Shown here: one piece after another, positions 16,701-26,499 of the stretch
Layout: the number at the start of each line of letters is the position of its first letter
How positions within the stretch are numbered: the first letter of the stretch is position 1
Source: Prolixibacteraceae bacterium
GTDB taxonomy: Bacteria; Bacteroidota; Bacteroidia; Bacteroidales; Prolixibacteraceae
NCBI GenBank assembly: GCA_017998095.1
Contig: JAGODU010000033.1
Coordinates: forward strand, 1 to 31,879
Length of the DNA: 31,879 nt
Reading direction: 5' to 3'
The notes under the pieces: model-generated
Told to the model about the DNA's origin: nothing
Seen by the model: only the letters and a program-made list of their open reading frames with translations
The model's database searches: none
Translations under genes and position numbers: made by a program

Positions 16701-16765
16701 TATACCAGATTAAAATGGAATGAATTTTAATCGTACCGGATTATAAATTAACTAATCAAAATACT

Positions 16766-17287
16766 ATGAAGAAAACAATTATTGCACTACTATGTCTGTT
16801 AGTTCTTCAATTTTTCTGGAGTTGTAACGACACTGAAGATGGGGTATATACCGACCCCATATCCTTGTATGAAAAAATAGGAGGAACATGGAAACTTACT
16901 TCAATCAAGGAAATCGATGAAATTGCAAAAGCTTCATCAATTAAGCCTGACGAAATGAATCTTACTTCAAAGTTTAACTTCAGCACTTTTGTTATTTCAC
17001 TTTCAGTAGATTCGACTTTCAATCCTACTACTTATGAAGTTAAGGGAACTGCTCCTGACCTTTTTACCCGCTCAGGTTATTGGGAACTGGATTATCCGTT
17101 TCCTCATCCCGATAATATAGCTACTAAAATATTATTATACAGTGATGCCGAAAAAACACTACTCACTGACAAGCTTATTGTATCAACCATTCCAGGAGCT
17201 AAGGCGACAATGCAATTTAACTTGCAAAGATTATCTGAAGGGACTCCTTATGTAACTTATCAATACTCTTTTAAACCTGAAAAATAA
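16766..17287 (+). CDS. DUF5004-like PUL lipoprotein
   Basis: The 173-residue protein has a lipoprotein signal ending FFWSC (lipid-bearing Cys20), so it is anchored in the outer or inner membrane. The mature part opens with IGGTWKLTSIKEIDE, the lipocalin-like start seen in DUF5004 proteins of Bacteroidota PULs, followed by beta strands and a YWELDYPFPHPDN segment. Its role is probably glycan binding at the surface, but this is unproven. It is the first gene of the PUL operon; the next gene starts 9 bases later. Confidence 0.75.
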   Translation: MKKTIIALLCLLVLQFFWSCNDTEDGVYTDPISLYEKIGGTWKLTSIKEIDEIAKASSIKPDEMNLTSKFNFSTFVISLSVDSTFNPTTYEVKGTAPDLFTRSGYWELDYPFPHPDNIATKILLYSDAEKTLLTDKLIVSTIPGAKATMQFNLQRLSEGTPYVTYQYSFKPEK

Positions 17288-17296
17288 TAAGGTCAT

Positions 17297-18421
17297 ATGA
17301 AACAAAAAATACTGATAATATTACTGTCATTTTTATTACCATCAATAACTATGGCAGCCGGACGAATAGCAGGAATATGGACACAACCAGCAGTATACAA
17401 GGCCGACGAACCTGTATCATTTTTCTTTGACCTTACCGGAACAGACCTTCAGGGAGAAACTGAAGGGGTTTATATGTGGTCATGGTTCCCAAGTGAACCG
17501 GATAAAGATCATTGGTCAAATCCTTCTGATTTTGCAAAACTTAAACACGTTGAAGGAAATATATGGCGCCTGGATCTTATTCCGACTGAATATTACAAAT
17601 TGCCTGCTGAACAAATCAACGCCTTTTACGGTTTGCTTAAGAATAAAGATGGATCAAAGGTTACAGATGCATTTGCACCAGATGCAAATCCTTCAAATGC
17701 AATTGTAATGTACGACTTGTCAACTATTAAAAAGAATACTTCTCTTCTTGATTATTATCCAAAAACATTTACTGCAGATAAACCTTTATCAATACTGGTA
17801 AATGCAAACAACACCTGGTCGAATTGTGAAACAACACCTGTACAGGGACAACTGGCAGATGCTCCCGATGTTCACATGCATGGCGGGGTAAATAACTGGG
17901 AATTACAAGTGCAAAATAATCAGGAAAATAAAGTTAAGACTACGATGTCCAATTTAGGTGAAGGTATTTATCGTATGGATATTACACCAAGTGAATATTT
18001 CGGCTTTGATGATAAATATGTAATGAAAAACATCAATATGGTCTTTGCTGATTTCACATGGACAAAGATGGGCAAAGATGCCGGATGTAACGATTTTATC
18101 ATTCTTGCTCCTGATGTTCCTGCTGAACCAATATCTGAACTCATATTCTTCCCTCAGAAAGTTAGCAAAAAAGATATTCTCTGTATTATCAGAAAGCTTA
18201 ATGAATCGTATGTTTCAAAACTGGATTACACCATCACCGCCGGAGCAAAAACAATCACCGGAAGTTTTGAAGGTACTCAAAAAGAGTTTACTGCATATAT
18301 AGATCTTTCTTCAAACTTAAGGGATATAGCAGCTCTTGATAAGATTCATGTAGTAATTAAAGACAATACCGGCAGAATTGTCTCGAATACTGACATTCCT
18401 TTGGTTCAACTTTCAGAATAA
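17297..18421 (+). CDS. Secreted protein with two tandem homologous beta modules (possible surface glycan-binding protein)
   Basis: The 374-residue protein has a signal peptide (about 1-20, ITMAAG) and no lipobox cysteine. Two related modules follow. In the first, GNIWRLDLIPTEYYKL (87-102) is matched by GIYRMDITPSEYFGF (223-237) in the second, and both continue into an IN-x-x-F strand and a second lysine/glycine turn. Each module has a Trp-rich strand before it (MWSWFP; GGVNNWELQ). A third strand-rich piece (about 275-374) ends the protein. I do not recognise a named family. Secretion, a modular beta-sandwich layout and the position in front of SusC suggest a SusE/SusF-like glycan binder. The place upstream of SusC instead of after SusD is unusual. 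Confidence 0.7.
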   Translation: MKQKILIILLSFLLPSITMAAGRIAGIWTQPAVYKADEPVSFFFDLTGTDLQGETEGVYMWSWFPSEPDKDHWSNPSDFAKLKHVEGNIWRLDLIPTEYYKLPAEQINAFYGLLKNKDGSKVTDAFAPDANPSNAIVMYDLSTIKKNTSLLDYYPKTFTADKPLSILVNANNTWSNCETTPVQGQLADAPDVHMHGGVNNWELQVQNNQENKVKTTMSNLGEGIYRMDITPSEYFGFDDKYVMKNINMVFADFTWTKMGKDAGCNDFIILAPDVPAEPISELIFFPQKVSKKDILCIIRKLNESYVSKLDYTITAGAKTITGSFEGTQKEFTAYIDLSSNLRDIAALDKIHVVIKDNTGRIVSNTDIPLVQLSE

Positions 18422-18438
18422 CTCAAAATCAGACTACC

Positions 18439-21369
18439 ATGAATAATAAATATCACATAAATAATATAAAAACCTTAGGGTTGTCAATGCTTCTTATTTG
18501 CTTCATGCTATTGCAAATAACAACATTTGCGCAACAAAGTAAAGTTTCACAGGTTAAAGGGCTTGTTTCTGATAATTCGGGACAAGCATTGCCGGGTGCA
18601 ACAGTAATTATTGAAGGTTCTACTACAGGTGTAACAACTGATGCAGAAGGAAAATTCACAATAAATGCAAATGATGGCAACTACCTTGTAATCTCTTTCA
18701 TTGGTTACAAGAATGAAAGAAAGAAAGCTGACTTGAATGAAACAATGTATATCACTCTTAACGAAGATCTGGTTACACTTGGAGAAACTGTAGTTGTAGG
18801 AATTGGTTACGGAACTATGAGGAAATCAGACCTTACCGGAGCCATCGCTTCAGTCGACGCTGAATCAATGAAAAAAGGAGTAATTACATCTACTGAGCAA
18901 TTGCTTCAGGGAAAAATTGCAGGTTTAACTGTAATTCAGGGATCAGGAGATCCGGCCAGCGGAGCTTCTCTAAGACTCAGAGGAGGTACTTCTCTTTCAG
19001 CAAGCAATGGCCCGCTAATTGTTGTAGATGGAATTCCCGGAGTTGATATAAATAATATCCATCCATCTGAAATTGTTTCTATCGACATTTTAAAAGATGC
19101 TTCATCTGCAGCAATATATGGTTCCAGAGGTGCAAACGGAGTTATTATCGTTACTACTAAAAGAACAGACAAAGGCAAGTTCATGCAATATCAGGGATAT
19201 GTTGCAGTTGGAAGGGTTGCTAATCATTTGGACTTACTATCTGCAAATCAATGGAGAAAATATGTAAGAGACAACAAAATATCCAGTGCTGTTGATTATG
19301 GTGCTGACACTGACTGGCAGAAAGAAATTGAACAAACATCAATTTCACATTCTCATGCCTTCATGTTCAGTAATTCAACTGAAAAAAGCGGGTTCAGGGC
19401 AACAGTTAATTATCTGGATAATCAGGGAGTAATTAAATCATCACAACTTGAAAGACTGGGTGCCAGTATTTCTGCTTTTCAATACGGATTGAACAATAAA
19501 CTCAAACTGGAAGCCGGTCTTAACACTAACTTTGACACCTGGACTCCATTAGATACCAGAATTTTTGAAAGGACATACAATCTTAACCCAACAATTCCGG
19601 TTACAAATCTTGACAGTTCATTTACTTATATTGGAGGAACAAACTATGAAAATCCTGTTGAAATAATTACTAACAGAACTTCTGAAAATACCCGTCACAG
19701 ATTACTTGGCTATGGTAAGGCAGAACTTGAGATAATAAAAGGTTTAAAGGCAGTTGCCAACCTATCTTATGAATACAATTCGATGCAAGGAAGATTGTAC
19801 AAACCTTCTTATGCAGTAATGGAAGGCTTGTCGGATAAGGGTTATGCTCAACGTAATTTAGGTGACTATACTACAAAACAGCTTGAAACATATTTAACTT
19901 ATGAAACTGAATTCAACTACAATCACAAGCTCAATTTACTTGGTGGTTATTCATATCTTGACAACACTTATGAAGGTTTTGGGGCTGAAAGAAGAGGCTT
20001 TGACACCGACCTGTTTCTTTATAACAACCTCGCAGCAGGGCAGGATTTCAGAGCAGGTGACGTTTATTCATATAAAGGACAAGCTAAGCTGATTTCTTTT
20101 TACTCACGTGCCAACTATAGTTATAAAGGTAAATACATGGTCACTGCTACACTTCGTTATGACGGGTCTTCAAGGTTTGGTGAAAATAACAAATGGGGTT
20201 TATTCCCTTCAGCATCATTTGCCTGGAGAATATCAGACGAATCGTTTATGAAAGGAACTTCTTCATGGCTTGACAACCTAAAGCTTCGTGCAGGATATGG
20301 TGTAACAGGAAACCAGGATGGAATCGGAGAATATAAATCTCTTTCAATTCTTGGAGCCGGAGGAGCAACATATTTTGACGCTGCTTCGGGTGAATGGAAA
20401 CAATCATACGGCCCAACACAAAATCCAAATCCAGATCTTAAATGGGAATCAACTTCTCAGATTAACTTAGGACTCGACTTTTCTCTTCTTAGAAAAATTT
20501 CAGGAACAATTGAACTTTATCAGAAAAATACCAGCGATTTGCTTTATACATATTCAGTTCCTCAACCACCTTATCTCGTTGGAACAATGCTGGCTAACGT
20601 AGGAGACTTAAGCAATAAAGGCATAGAACTTACTTTAAATGCTAATATCATTAATAATAATGGTTTTGTCTGGGATGCAAATATTTCCCTTGCAAGTAAT
20701 ATACAGGTAATTGAAAAACTTTCTGATCAAACCTATGAAACTGATGCTGTTCCTTCCGGTTCATTGCATAATGTAAGGGGAATGTCAAATCAGTTTGCAC
20801 AAATTATAAGTGAAGGCTATGCGGTTGGAACTTTCTGGGGACCCGTTTGTACAGGAATTGATTCAACAGGCAAGTATATACTTGAAAATGACGGAGAAGC
20901 TCAGGATCTTGGCAATGTACAACCTAAACTGAGCTTCGGACTTGGAACAAACATTACGTGGAAAAATTTCGACCTGGAAATAGCTGCATATGGTATGCTT
21001 GGACAAAAGGTTCTTAACGTTACGGCAATGGCTTTGAATGATCCTTCAAGACTCCCGACTCAGAACGTGCCTGATAGTTTTCTTGAAACAGGTATAACTT
21101 CAAAAACTGCTTTTTCCAGTTATTGGGTCGAAGATGCTTCATTCCTGAGATTGCAAAGCCTAACGCTTGGATATAATATCAAAGCTGAAAAAATTGGAAT
21201 AGAAAAGTTAAGACTATATGTTACAGGAGAAAATCTCTTTGTATTGACCAACTACACAGGTGTTGATCCGGAAGTAAGCATTGACGGATTGTCTTATCCG
21301 GGCATGGATTTTTTCAACGCATACCCACGTCCTATGACTTTATCATTTGGATTAAATATCACATTTTAA
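18439..21369 (+). CDS. SusC/RagA-family TonB-linked outer-membrane transporter
   Basis: The 976-residue protein imports oligosaccharides across the outer membrane with energy from TonB. It has a signal peptide (about 1-31), a carboxypeptidase-regulatory-like domain (about 39-110, GLVSDNSGQALPGATVIIEG), a TonB-box-like ETVVVGIGYG, a plug (about 130-235, ending SAAIYGSRGANGVIIVTTK) and a 22-strand barrel ending in LSFGLNITF with a terminal Phe. The length is normal and no break is seen. It pairs with the SusD protein 20 bases downstream and is probably co-transcribed from 16766 onwards. Confidence 0.96.
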   Translation: MNNKYHINNIKTLGLSMLLICFMLLQITTFAQQSKVSQVKGLVSDNSGQALPGATVIIEGSTTGVTTDAEGKFTINANDGNYLVISFIGYKNERKKADLNETMYITLNEDLVTLGETVVVGIGYGTMRKSDLTGAIASVDAESMKKGVITSTEQLLQGKIAGLTVIQGSGDPASGASLRLRGGTSLSASNGPLIVVDGIPGVDINNIHPSEIVSIDILKDASSAAIYGSRGANGVIIVTTKRTDKGKFMQYQGYVAVGRVANHLDLLSANQWRKYVRDNKISSAVDYGADTDWQKEIEQTSISHSHAFMFSNSTEKSGFRATVNYLDNQGVIKSSQLERLGASISAFQYGLNNKLKLEAGLNTNFDTWTPLDTRIFERTYNLNPTIPVTNLDSSFTYIGGTNYENPVEIITNRTSENTRHRLLGYGKAELEIIKGLKAVANLSYEYNSMQGRLYKPSYAVMEGLSDKGYAQRNLGDYTTKQLETYLTYETEFNYNHKLNLLGGYSYLDNTYEGFGAERRGFDTDLFLYNNLAAGQDFRAGDVYSYKGQAKLISFYSRANYSYKGKYMVTATLRYDGSSRFGENNKWGLFPSASFAWRISDESFMKGTSSWLDNLKLRAGYGVTGNQDGIGEYKSLSILGAGGATYFDAASGEWKQSYGPTQNPNPDLKWESTSQINLGLDFSLLRKISGTIELYQKNTSDLLYTYSVPQPPYLVGTMLANVGDLSNKGIELTLNANIINNNGFVWDANISLASNIQVIEKLSDQTYETDAVPSGSLHNVRGMSNQFAQIISEGYAVGTFWGPVCTGIDSTGKYILENDGEAQDLGNVQPKLSFGLGTNITWKNFDLEIAAYGMLGQKVLNVTAMALNDPSRLPTQNVPDSFLETGITSKTAFSSYWVEDASFLRLQSLTLGYNIKAEKIGIEKLRLYVTGENLFVLTNYTGVDPEVSIDGLSYPGMDFFNAYPRPMTLSFGLNITF

Positions 21370-21388
21370 CAGCTAAGAATCAATCATC

Positions 21389-22891
21389 ATGAAGATATAT
21401 AATATTCTTAAAACAACGGCAGTAGTTATTCTCTTTTCGGCTTGTACAGATTTAAGTGAATCATTATACGATAAGGTACAATCGGCTGATTATGGTAAAA
21501 CACCTGCTGAAATTGAAACCATCGTAGGAAGAGCTTATGCTTCTTTGAGAGGTTTCAATGACGGGACGTCAATTTCTTATCCAACATGCGAGTATGTTCT
21601 TTTCCTGAATGAAGCTGTTTCAGATGAAGCCTGTGTTCCAACAAGAGGAACCGACTGGTATGATAATGGGCGTTATCAGGAAGCTGAATTTCATACATGG
21701 ACTGCCGATAATGCAATGTTGCTTAGTGCATGGAGGTATTGCTATGAAGGTATTGCCAAGGTTAATGCCGTAATTTATCAGGTAGATAAGTCAGACCTTA
21801 CTGCTGAAGAAAAGAATCTAGTAAATGCTGAGCTCAGAGGACTAAGGGCATATTATTACTATCAACTTCTTGATATGTTTGGGAACGTCCCAATTGTAAA
21901 GAGCTTTGAAGAACTAGAATTGCCGGCCAATTCAACGAGCAAGGAAGTTTACGATTTCGTAGAAACAGAATTAATGGTTATAATAGAATATCTGCCTTCT
22001 GAAATAATCTATGGCCGTTTTACTCAAAATGTGGCAAATACTTTACTTGCAAGACTATATTTGAATTCAGAAGTATTTATTGGACAAGCACGTTGGAATG
22101 ATTGTATTTCTGCTTGTGATAAAGTATCAGGATATGTTCTTGAAAACAACTTCTTTACAAATTTCCTTACAGAAAATCAGGTTTCAAAGGAAATAATCTT
22201 TGCAGTACCTTATGATCATACTGCCGGTACAACAGGCAATTATTTTGCATCTCTTTCTTTCCACTATAAACAAAAACAAGCGTTCTCAGCTACCAGTAAT
22301 TATACTGATTGTGTAAATGGTATTTGCGGACAACCGGGATTGTATTCATCTTACGAAGACAAGGATGCCAGAAAGAAAGGTTTTCTGTATGGCGATCAGA
22401 TAAGTTTGGCTACAGGAACGGTTATTCTTATGGATAACGGAAATCCTCTAACATATACTGAAGAAATAGAGGATTTTAAAAAAGCTCAGCAAAATGAAGG
22501 AGTAAGAATTGCTAAGTATGAAATAAAAGAAGGGGAAGTTTGGGAAAGAGACCATGATTGGGTAGCTATGAGATATTCTGAAATCCTTTTAATGAAAGCT
22601 GAATGTTTAATCAGAATGGGATCTGCTGCTCTGGCACGTCCGCTAATAGTTCAGGTTAGAACCCGTGCAGGATTGGATACACCGACTGAAGTAAACCTGG
22701 ATTTTCTTGACGACGAATTAAAAAGGGAATTTGCTTTTGAAGGACACCGCAGAACTGATAATATCAGAATGGGTGATTTCTTCAAACCATGGTGGAATAA
22801 GGAAGAAACACCTGCTTACAGGTCTATTTTCCCAATCCCTGCTTCTGTTTTGGCAATGAACAGTAAGCTGGTACAAAATCCAAATTATTAG
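21389..22891 (+). CDS. SusD/RagB-family nutrient-binding lipoprotein
   Basis: The 500-residue protein is a lipoprotein (lipobox FSAC, Cys19) that lids the SusC barrel and captures glycan at the cell surface. Typical features are the helical TPR-like scaffold (AELRGLRAYYYYQLLDMFGNVPIV), the RYSEILLMKAECLIRMG helix and the ending PIPASVLAMNSKLVQNPNY. The alpha-helical SusD fold and the length are normal. It directly follows SusC and precedes the glycosidase lipoprotein by 11 bases. Confidence 0.96.
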   Translation: MKIYNILKTTAVVILFSACTDLSESLYDKVQSADYGKTPAEIETIVGRAYASLRGFNDGTSISYPTCEYVLFLNEAVSDEACVPTRGTDWYDNGRYQEAEFHTWTADNAMLLSAWRYCYEGIAKVNAVIYQVDKSDLTAEEKNLVNAELRGLRAYYYYQLLDMFGNVPIVKSFEELELPANSTSKEVYDFVETELMVIIEYLPSEIIYGRFTQNVANTLLARLYLNSEVFIGQARWNDCISACDKVSGYVLENNFFTNFLTENQVSKEIIFAVPYDHTAGTTGNYFASLSFHYKQKQAFSATSNYTDCVNGICGQPGLYSSYEDKDARKKGFLYGDQISLATGTVILMDNGNPLTYTEEIEDFKKAQQNEGVRIAKYEIKEGEVWERDHDWVAMRYSEILLMKAECLIRMGSAALARPLIVQVRTRAGLDTPTEVNLDFLDDELKREFAFEGHRRTDNIRMGDFFKPWWNKEETPAYRSIFPIPASVLAMNSKLVQNPNY

Positions 22892-22902
22892 AATATGGGT
22901 TA

Positions 22903-24156
22903 ATGATTAGATCAGTTGAAATAGTGTTGAATTCTTTGATTATAGTATTTACCCTGTTATCATTTGTAGCGTGTGAAAAAGACGATAATGATAATCCGGA
23001 AGAATTCAGTGTTACAAAATACGATCCCGTTAAAGTTGAAAAGCAAAGTGAGATTAAAACCTGGATGCATTTCATGCCCTGGTTTGAAACCAATACTTCT
23101 TCTGAAAACGGGAAATGGGGAATGCACTGGACAATGAATACTATGAATCCTGAAATTTTGGATGAGGATGGGAAGCGTAATATCGCTTCCCATTTCTATC
23201 CGCTTACCGGTCCATACTCATCATCAGATCCGGATATAATTGAATACCAACTGCTCTTAATGAAATATAGCGGTATTGACGGCATTCTTATCGACTGGTA
23301 TGGTTCAACTGACGTAAATGATTATAAAAGCATTAGAAAAAATTCTGAAGCCCTGATAAAAGCTTTAGACAATACCGGACTTGATTTTGCTATTGTATAT
23401 GAGGATAGAACTATTGATGAAGTTATCGATGAAGATGTGCTGTCATTTAAAATTGAAGCAGCTCAGGAAGACATGGTTTATATTGAACAAAACTACTTCA
23501 ACAATCCTCATTACATAAAAATTAATGATAAACCATTATTACTGGTCTTTGGTCCGGAAGTGTTTCATAATCATGAAGATTGGGAACAAATAATGGGGGC
23601 ATTCGATTCTCAACCCTGCCTGATTGTTTTAAACGGGAAGTCAAATGAAACAGCTCCCGTTTCATCTGGAGAATATATATGGGTTGATAATAGTTCAGTT
23701 GATAATAAGTATGGAAACATGAATAAATTCAATGTTTACATTGGAGGGGCCTACCCCGGTTTTCTTGACTTTTATAAGGAAGGAGGCTGGGGTAATGGTT
23801 TCAATTGGAGCATTGATCACAATTCAGGGAAAACATTGGAAATAAACCTTCAAAAAGCTAAGACAAACAAAGTTGATTTCCTTCAATTAATTACATGGAA
23901 CGATTACGGGGAAGGAACTATGATTGAACCAACAAAAGAATTCAGATATACATTTTTAAGTAAGATTCAGGAATTCAATGAAGTAAATTACGACACAACG
24001 GATCTTTCCAAAATATTTGATCTGTACAATCTTCGCAAGAAAGAAGCTGATAATAAGCTAAATCAAAAAAAACTTGATCAGGCCTTTTATTATCTGGTTT
24101 CCTTACAAAATGAGAAAGCATATAAATTAATTGACAGCTTAAAAATACAAAGATGA
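22903..24156 (+). CDS. GH71/GH99-like lipoprotein glycosidase
   Basis: The 417-residue protein has a lipobox FVAC (Cys24) and an acidic start, so it is likely exposed on the outer surface. Landmarks of the GH71/GH99 group are MHFMPWFET (55-63), HFYPLTGPYSSSDP (97-110), GIDGILIDWYG (124-134) and TWNDYGEGTMIEP (331-343). In GH99 the matching block holds two catalytic Glu residues; here the first position is Asp334 and the second Glu337, as in the WNDYGE pattern of GH71 mutanases. GH99 members cut alpha-mannans and GH71 cuts alpha-1,3-glucan; substrate choice is unproven. A helical tail (about 358-417) is extra. Its stop overlaps the GH97 start (ATGA). Confidence 0.85.
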   Translation: MIRSVEIVLNSLIIVFTLLSFVACEKDDNDNPEEFSVTKYDPVKVEKQSEIKTWMHFMPWFETNTSSENGKWGMHWTMNTMNPEILDEDGKRNIASHFYPLTGPYSSSDPDIIEYQLLLMKYSGIDGILIDWYGSTDVNDYKSIRKNSEALIKALDNTGLDFAIVYEDRTIDEVIDEDVLSFKIEAAQEDMVYIEQNYFNNPHYIKINDKPLLLVFGPEVFHNHEDWEQIMGAFDSQPCLIVLNGKSNETAPVSSGEYIWVDNSSVDNKYGNMNKFNVYIGGAYPGFLDFYKEGGWGNGFNWSIDHNSGKTLEINLQKAKTNKVDFLQLITWNDYGEGTMIEPTKEFRYTFLSKIQEFNEVNYDTTDLSKIFDLYNLRKKEADNKLNQKKLDQAFYYLVSLQNEKAYKLIDSLKIQR

Positions 24157-26162
24157 AATATCAGGTAATTACAATTCTATTTGCATTAGTTATTATTTTA
24201 AACTCATGCTCAGAAGGAAAAAATGAAAAAGCAAATATTCAATCACCTGACGGTAAAATAAAGATTGAGTTTTCTCTTTCCAACGGAGAGTTTTCATATA
24301 AAGTATTTAATGAAGGCAATGTTGTAATATCCAAATCATTATTAGGATTAAAATTTAAAAGTGAGACTACTTCCGGAGAGTCATTTAGCATCAGCAATAT
24401 TGAAACAAATTCATTCAATGAAACCTGGGAACAGCCATGGGGAGAGAAACGGCTTATTGAAAACCGTTATGAAGAGATGAAAATCAATTGCAAAGGGAAA
24501 AAGAATAAAATAAAAGAAATCAGCTTTGTTTTCAGGGCTTATAATGATGGTATAGGTTTTAGGTATGAAATACCTTCTCAATCAAATATTGATACTTCAG
24601 TTGTAATGGATGAGATTACTGAGTTTAACTTACCTGAAGTAGATTACGCCTGGTGGACACCGGCTTACAGTGGAGTTTATTATGAGAATATTACCAGGCA
24701 CACCCCTGTAAATGAAATCGATACAGCAAATTTGCCTCTTACTCTTGAAACAAAACAAGGTAAATACCTGACAATACATGAAGCAAACTTAACTGATTAT
24801 CCTGCAATGAATTTATTCTGCAAGAATAAATCAACGCTAAGGTGCGACCTGACACCCTGGTCCACAGGAGAAAAAGCTTTCATCAAATTGCCATTCCAAT
24901 CTCCATGGAGAATGATAATAATTGGGAATAAACCCGGTGATTTAATAACATCAAATTTAGAACTGAATTTGAATGAGCCTTGTAAAATTGAAGATACGTC
25001 ATGGATTAAACCGGGAAAATATATTGGAATATGGTGGGGTATGCACATGGAAAAATATTCATGGAACATGGGTCCCAAACATGGAGCAACAACATCTAAT
25101 ACATTAAAATACATTGATTTTGCTTCCAAATATGGATTTGATGGTGTACTTGTTGAAGGATGGAATACAGGTTGGGAGAATGACTGGACAAAGGAAGGAC
25201 ACAAGTTTAGTTTTACTACACCCTACCCTGATTTTGATATTGAAAAGATTGTTTCGTATGCAAAAGAAAAAGGCGTAAAGCTAATTGGACATCATGAAAC
25301 AGGCGGATCAACAATCAATTACGAGAATCAGATGGAAGAAGCTTTTAAAATGTACAGCAAGTTTGGAATTGACATGGTTAAAACCGGGTACGTAAGTCCC
25401 CGTCTTGATGGAAAAGAAAGACACAGCAGTCAGTATGGAGTAAGACACTTTAGAAAAGTAGTTGAAACTGCAGCTAAATATAAAATAATGATTGACAATC
25501 ATGAACCTGTAATGCCAACAGGATTAAGAAGAACATACCCAAATCTTATGACAGGAGAAGGAATGAGAGGACAGGAATATAATGCCTGGTCAGACGATGG
25601 AGGAAATCCAACTGATCACACAACAATTATCCCTTTTACACGTGGATTGGCAGGCCCAATGGATTATACACCCGGTGTGTTTAATTTTACAAATAGTGCA
25701 AAGCCAAACACAAGAGTTAAAACAACATTGGCCCATCAGCTCGCCTTGTTTGTAGTGTTATATAGTCCGCTTCAAATGGCTTGCGATTTACCTGAAAACT
25801 ATGAAGGAAATCCTGCATTTAAGTTTATCACTGATGTACCTGTAAATTGGGATATTACAAAAATAATCGATTCGAAAATAGGGGACTTTATAATTACAGC
25901 GCGTAAAGACAGAAATTCTGATGAGTGGTATATTGGGGCTATTACTGATGAAAATTCAAGAAACATTTCAATACCAATGAATTTTCTGAACAATAATACA
26001 GACTATACTGCTCAGATATATGTTGATGGAGAAAAAGCTGATTTCTCAAGCAATCCAACTGACATATATGTTTATGAGCAAAAAATAGATTCAAAAACCA
26101 CTCTTAATTTAAAACTGGCAAAAGGAGGAGGAGCAGCTATAAGGATAACGCCCGGAGAATAA
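24153..26162 (+). CDS. GH97 family glycoside hydrolase (SusB-like, predicted inverting)
   Basis: The 669-residue protein has a lipobox LNSC (Cys19). GH97 enzymes act on alpha-glucosides or alpha-galactosides in the periplasm. Residues matching SusB are Glu210 (IHEAN, calcium), Glu382 (HHETGG, catalytic base), Glu451 (NHEPV), Glu469 and Glu475 (RGQE, catalytic acid region). The strand position that carries the nucleophile Asp in retaining members reads VKTGYV (409-414) with Gly, so an inverting mechanism is predicted, as in SusB. The catalytic barrel spans about 285-510 between N- and C-terminal beta domains; the length is normal. It is the last PUL gene, fused in translation to the GH71/99-like gene by a 4-base overlap. 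Substrate is most likely an alpha-glucoside. Confidence 0.93.
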   Translation: MKYQVITILFALVIILNSCSEGKNEKANIQSPDGKIKIEFSLSNGEFSYKVFNEGNVVISKSLLGLKFKSETTSGESFSISNIETNSFNETWEQPWGEKRLIENRYEEMKINCKGKKNKIKEISFVFRAYNDGIGFRYEIPSQSNIDTSVVMDEITEFNLPEVDYAWWTPAYSGVYYENITRHTPVNEIDTANLPLTLETKQGKYLTIHEANLTDYPAMNLFCKNKSTLRCDLTPWSTGEKAFIKLPFQSPWRMIIIGNKPGDLITSNLELNLNEPCKIEDTSWIKPGKYIGIWWGMHMEKYSWNMGPKHGATTSNTLKYIDFASKYGFDGVLVEGWNTGWENDWTKEGHKFSFTTPYPDFDIEKIVSYAKEKGVKLIGHHETGGSTINYENQMEEAFKMYSKFGIDMVKTGYVSPRLDGKERHSSQYGVRHFRKVVETAAKYKIMIDNHEPVMPTGLRRTYPNLMTGEGMRGQEYNAWSDDGGNPTDHTTIIPFTRGLAGPMDYTPGVFNFTNSAKPNTRVKTTLAHQLALFVVLYSPLQMACDLPENYEGNPAFKFITDVPVNWDITKIIDSKIGDFIITARKDRNSDEWYIGAITDENSRNISIPMNFLNNNTDYTAQIYVDGEKADFSSNPTDIYVYEQKIDSKTTLNLKLAKGGGAAIRITPGE

Positions 26163-26499
26163 ATAGAACTATATCTTTTTGACTTTCCTCTTCCCTGGCA
26201 AAGAAACAACCTAGAGCCACCAAATACCATAAGAAATTTTGTTTATGGTATTTGGTGGCTCTTTAGTGGTATTTTAGTGGTTTGCTGCTATATATTAGAC
26301 CTACCCTAAAATAATTAGGATTACATTAAAAATTAACGTACTTCCATTTATTGAAAATGGTATAGCATATTTATTTGTAGAAATTGCCTGTTAAAAAGAA
26401 AGAAAAACCATTGATATAAATATTTTGAAGATTGATTTAAGAAGTATTTTCATATATCGTTACCAGAATAATTATATATAAACTTCTGATATTATTTTA
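26163..26499. other. 337-bp convergent non-coding region
   Basis: This lies between the PUL end and the sensor-kinase end. It holds one long hairpin (near 26214-26262), and just after it TAGTGGT appears twice at an 11-base step. From about 26285 to 26499 it is AT rich and I see nothing else. Confidence 0.6.
26214..26262. terminator. Long hairpin terminator after the PUL
   Basis: The left arm (about 26214-26232) and right arm (26243-26262) form a nearly perfect ~19-bp stem; the outer part pairs AGAGCCAC with GTGGCTCT. No long T run follows on the plus strand, so it may act as a transcript-end stabiliser as well as a terminator. Confidence 0.65.

Larger units (their letters stand above)
16457..16765. 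other. 309-bp divergent promoter region
   Basis: This very AT-rich region lies between the CTERM-like gene (-) and the PUL operon (+). It holds a candidate promoter on each strand (16603-16633 minus; 16693-16700 plus). I found no gene or strong hairpin in it. Regulator-binding sites for the PUL would be expected here, but none stands out by eye. Confidence 0.6.
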
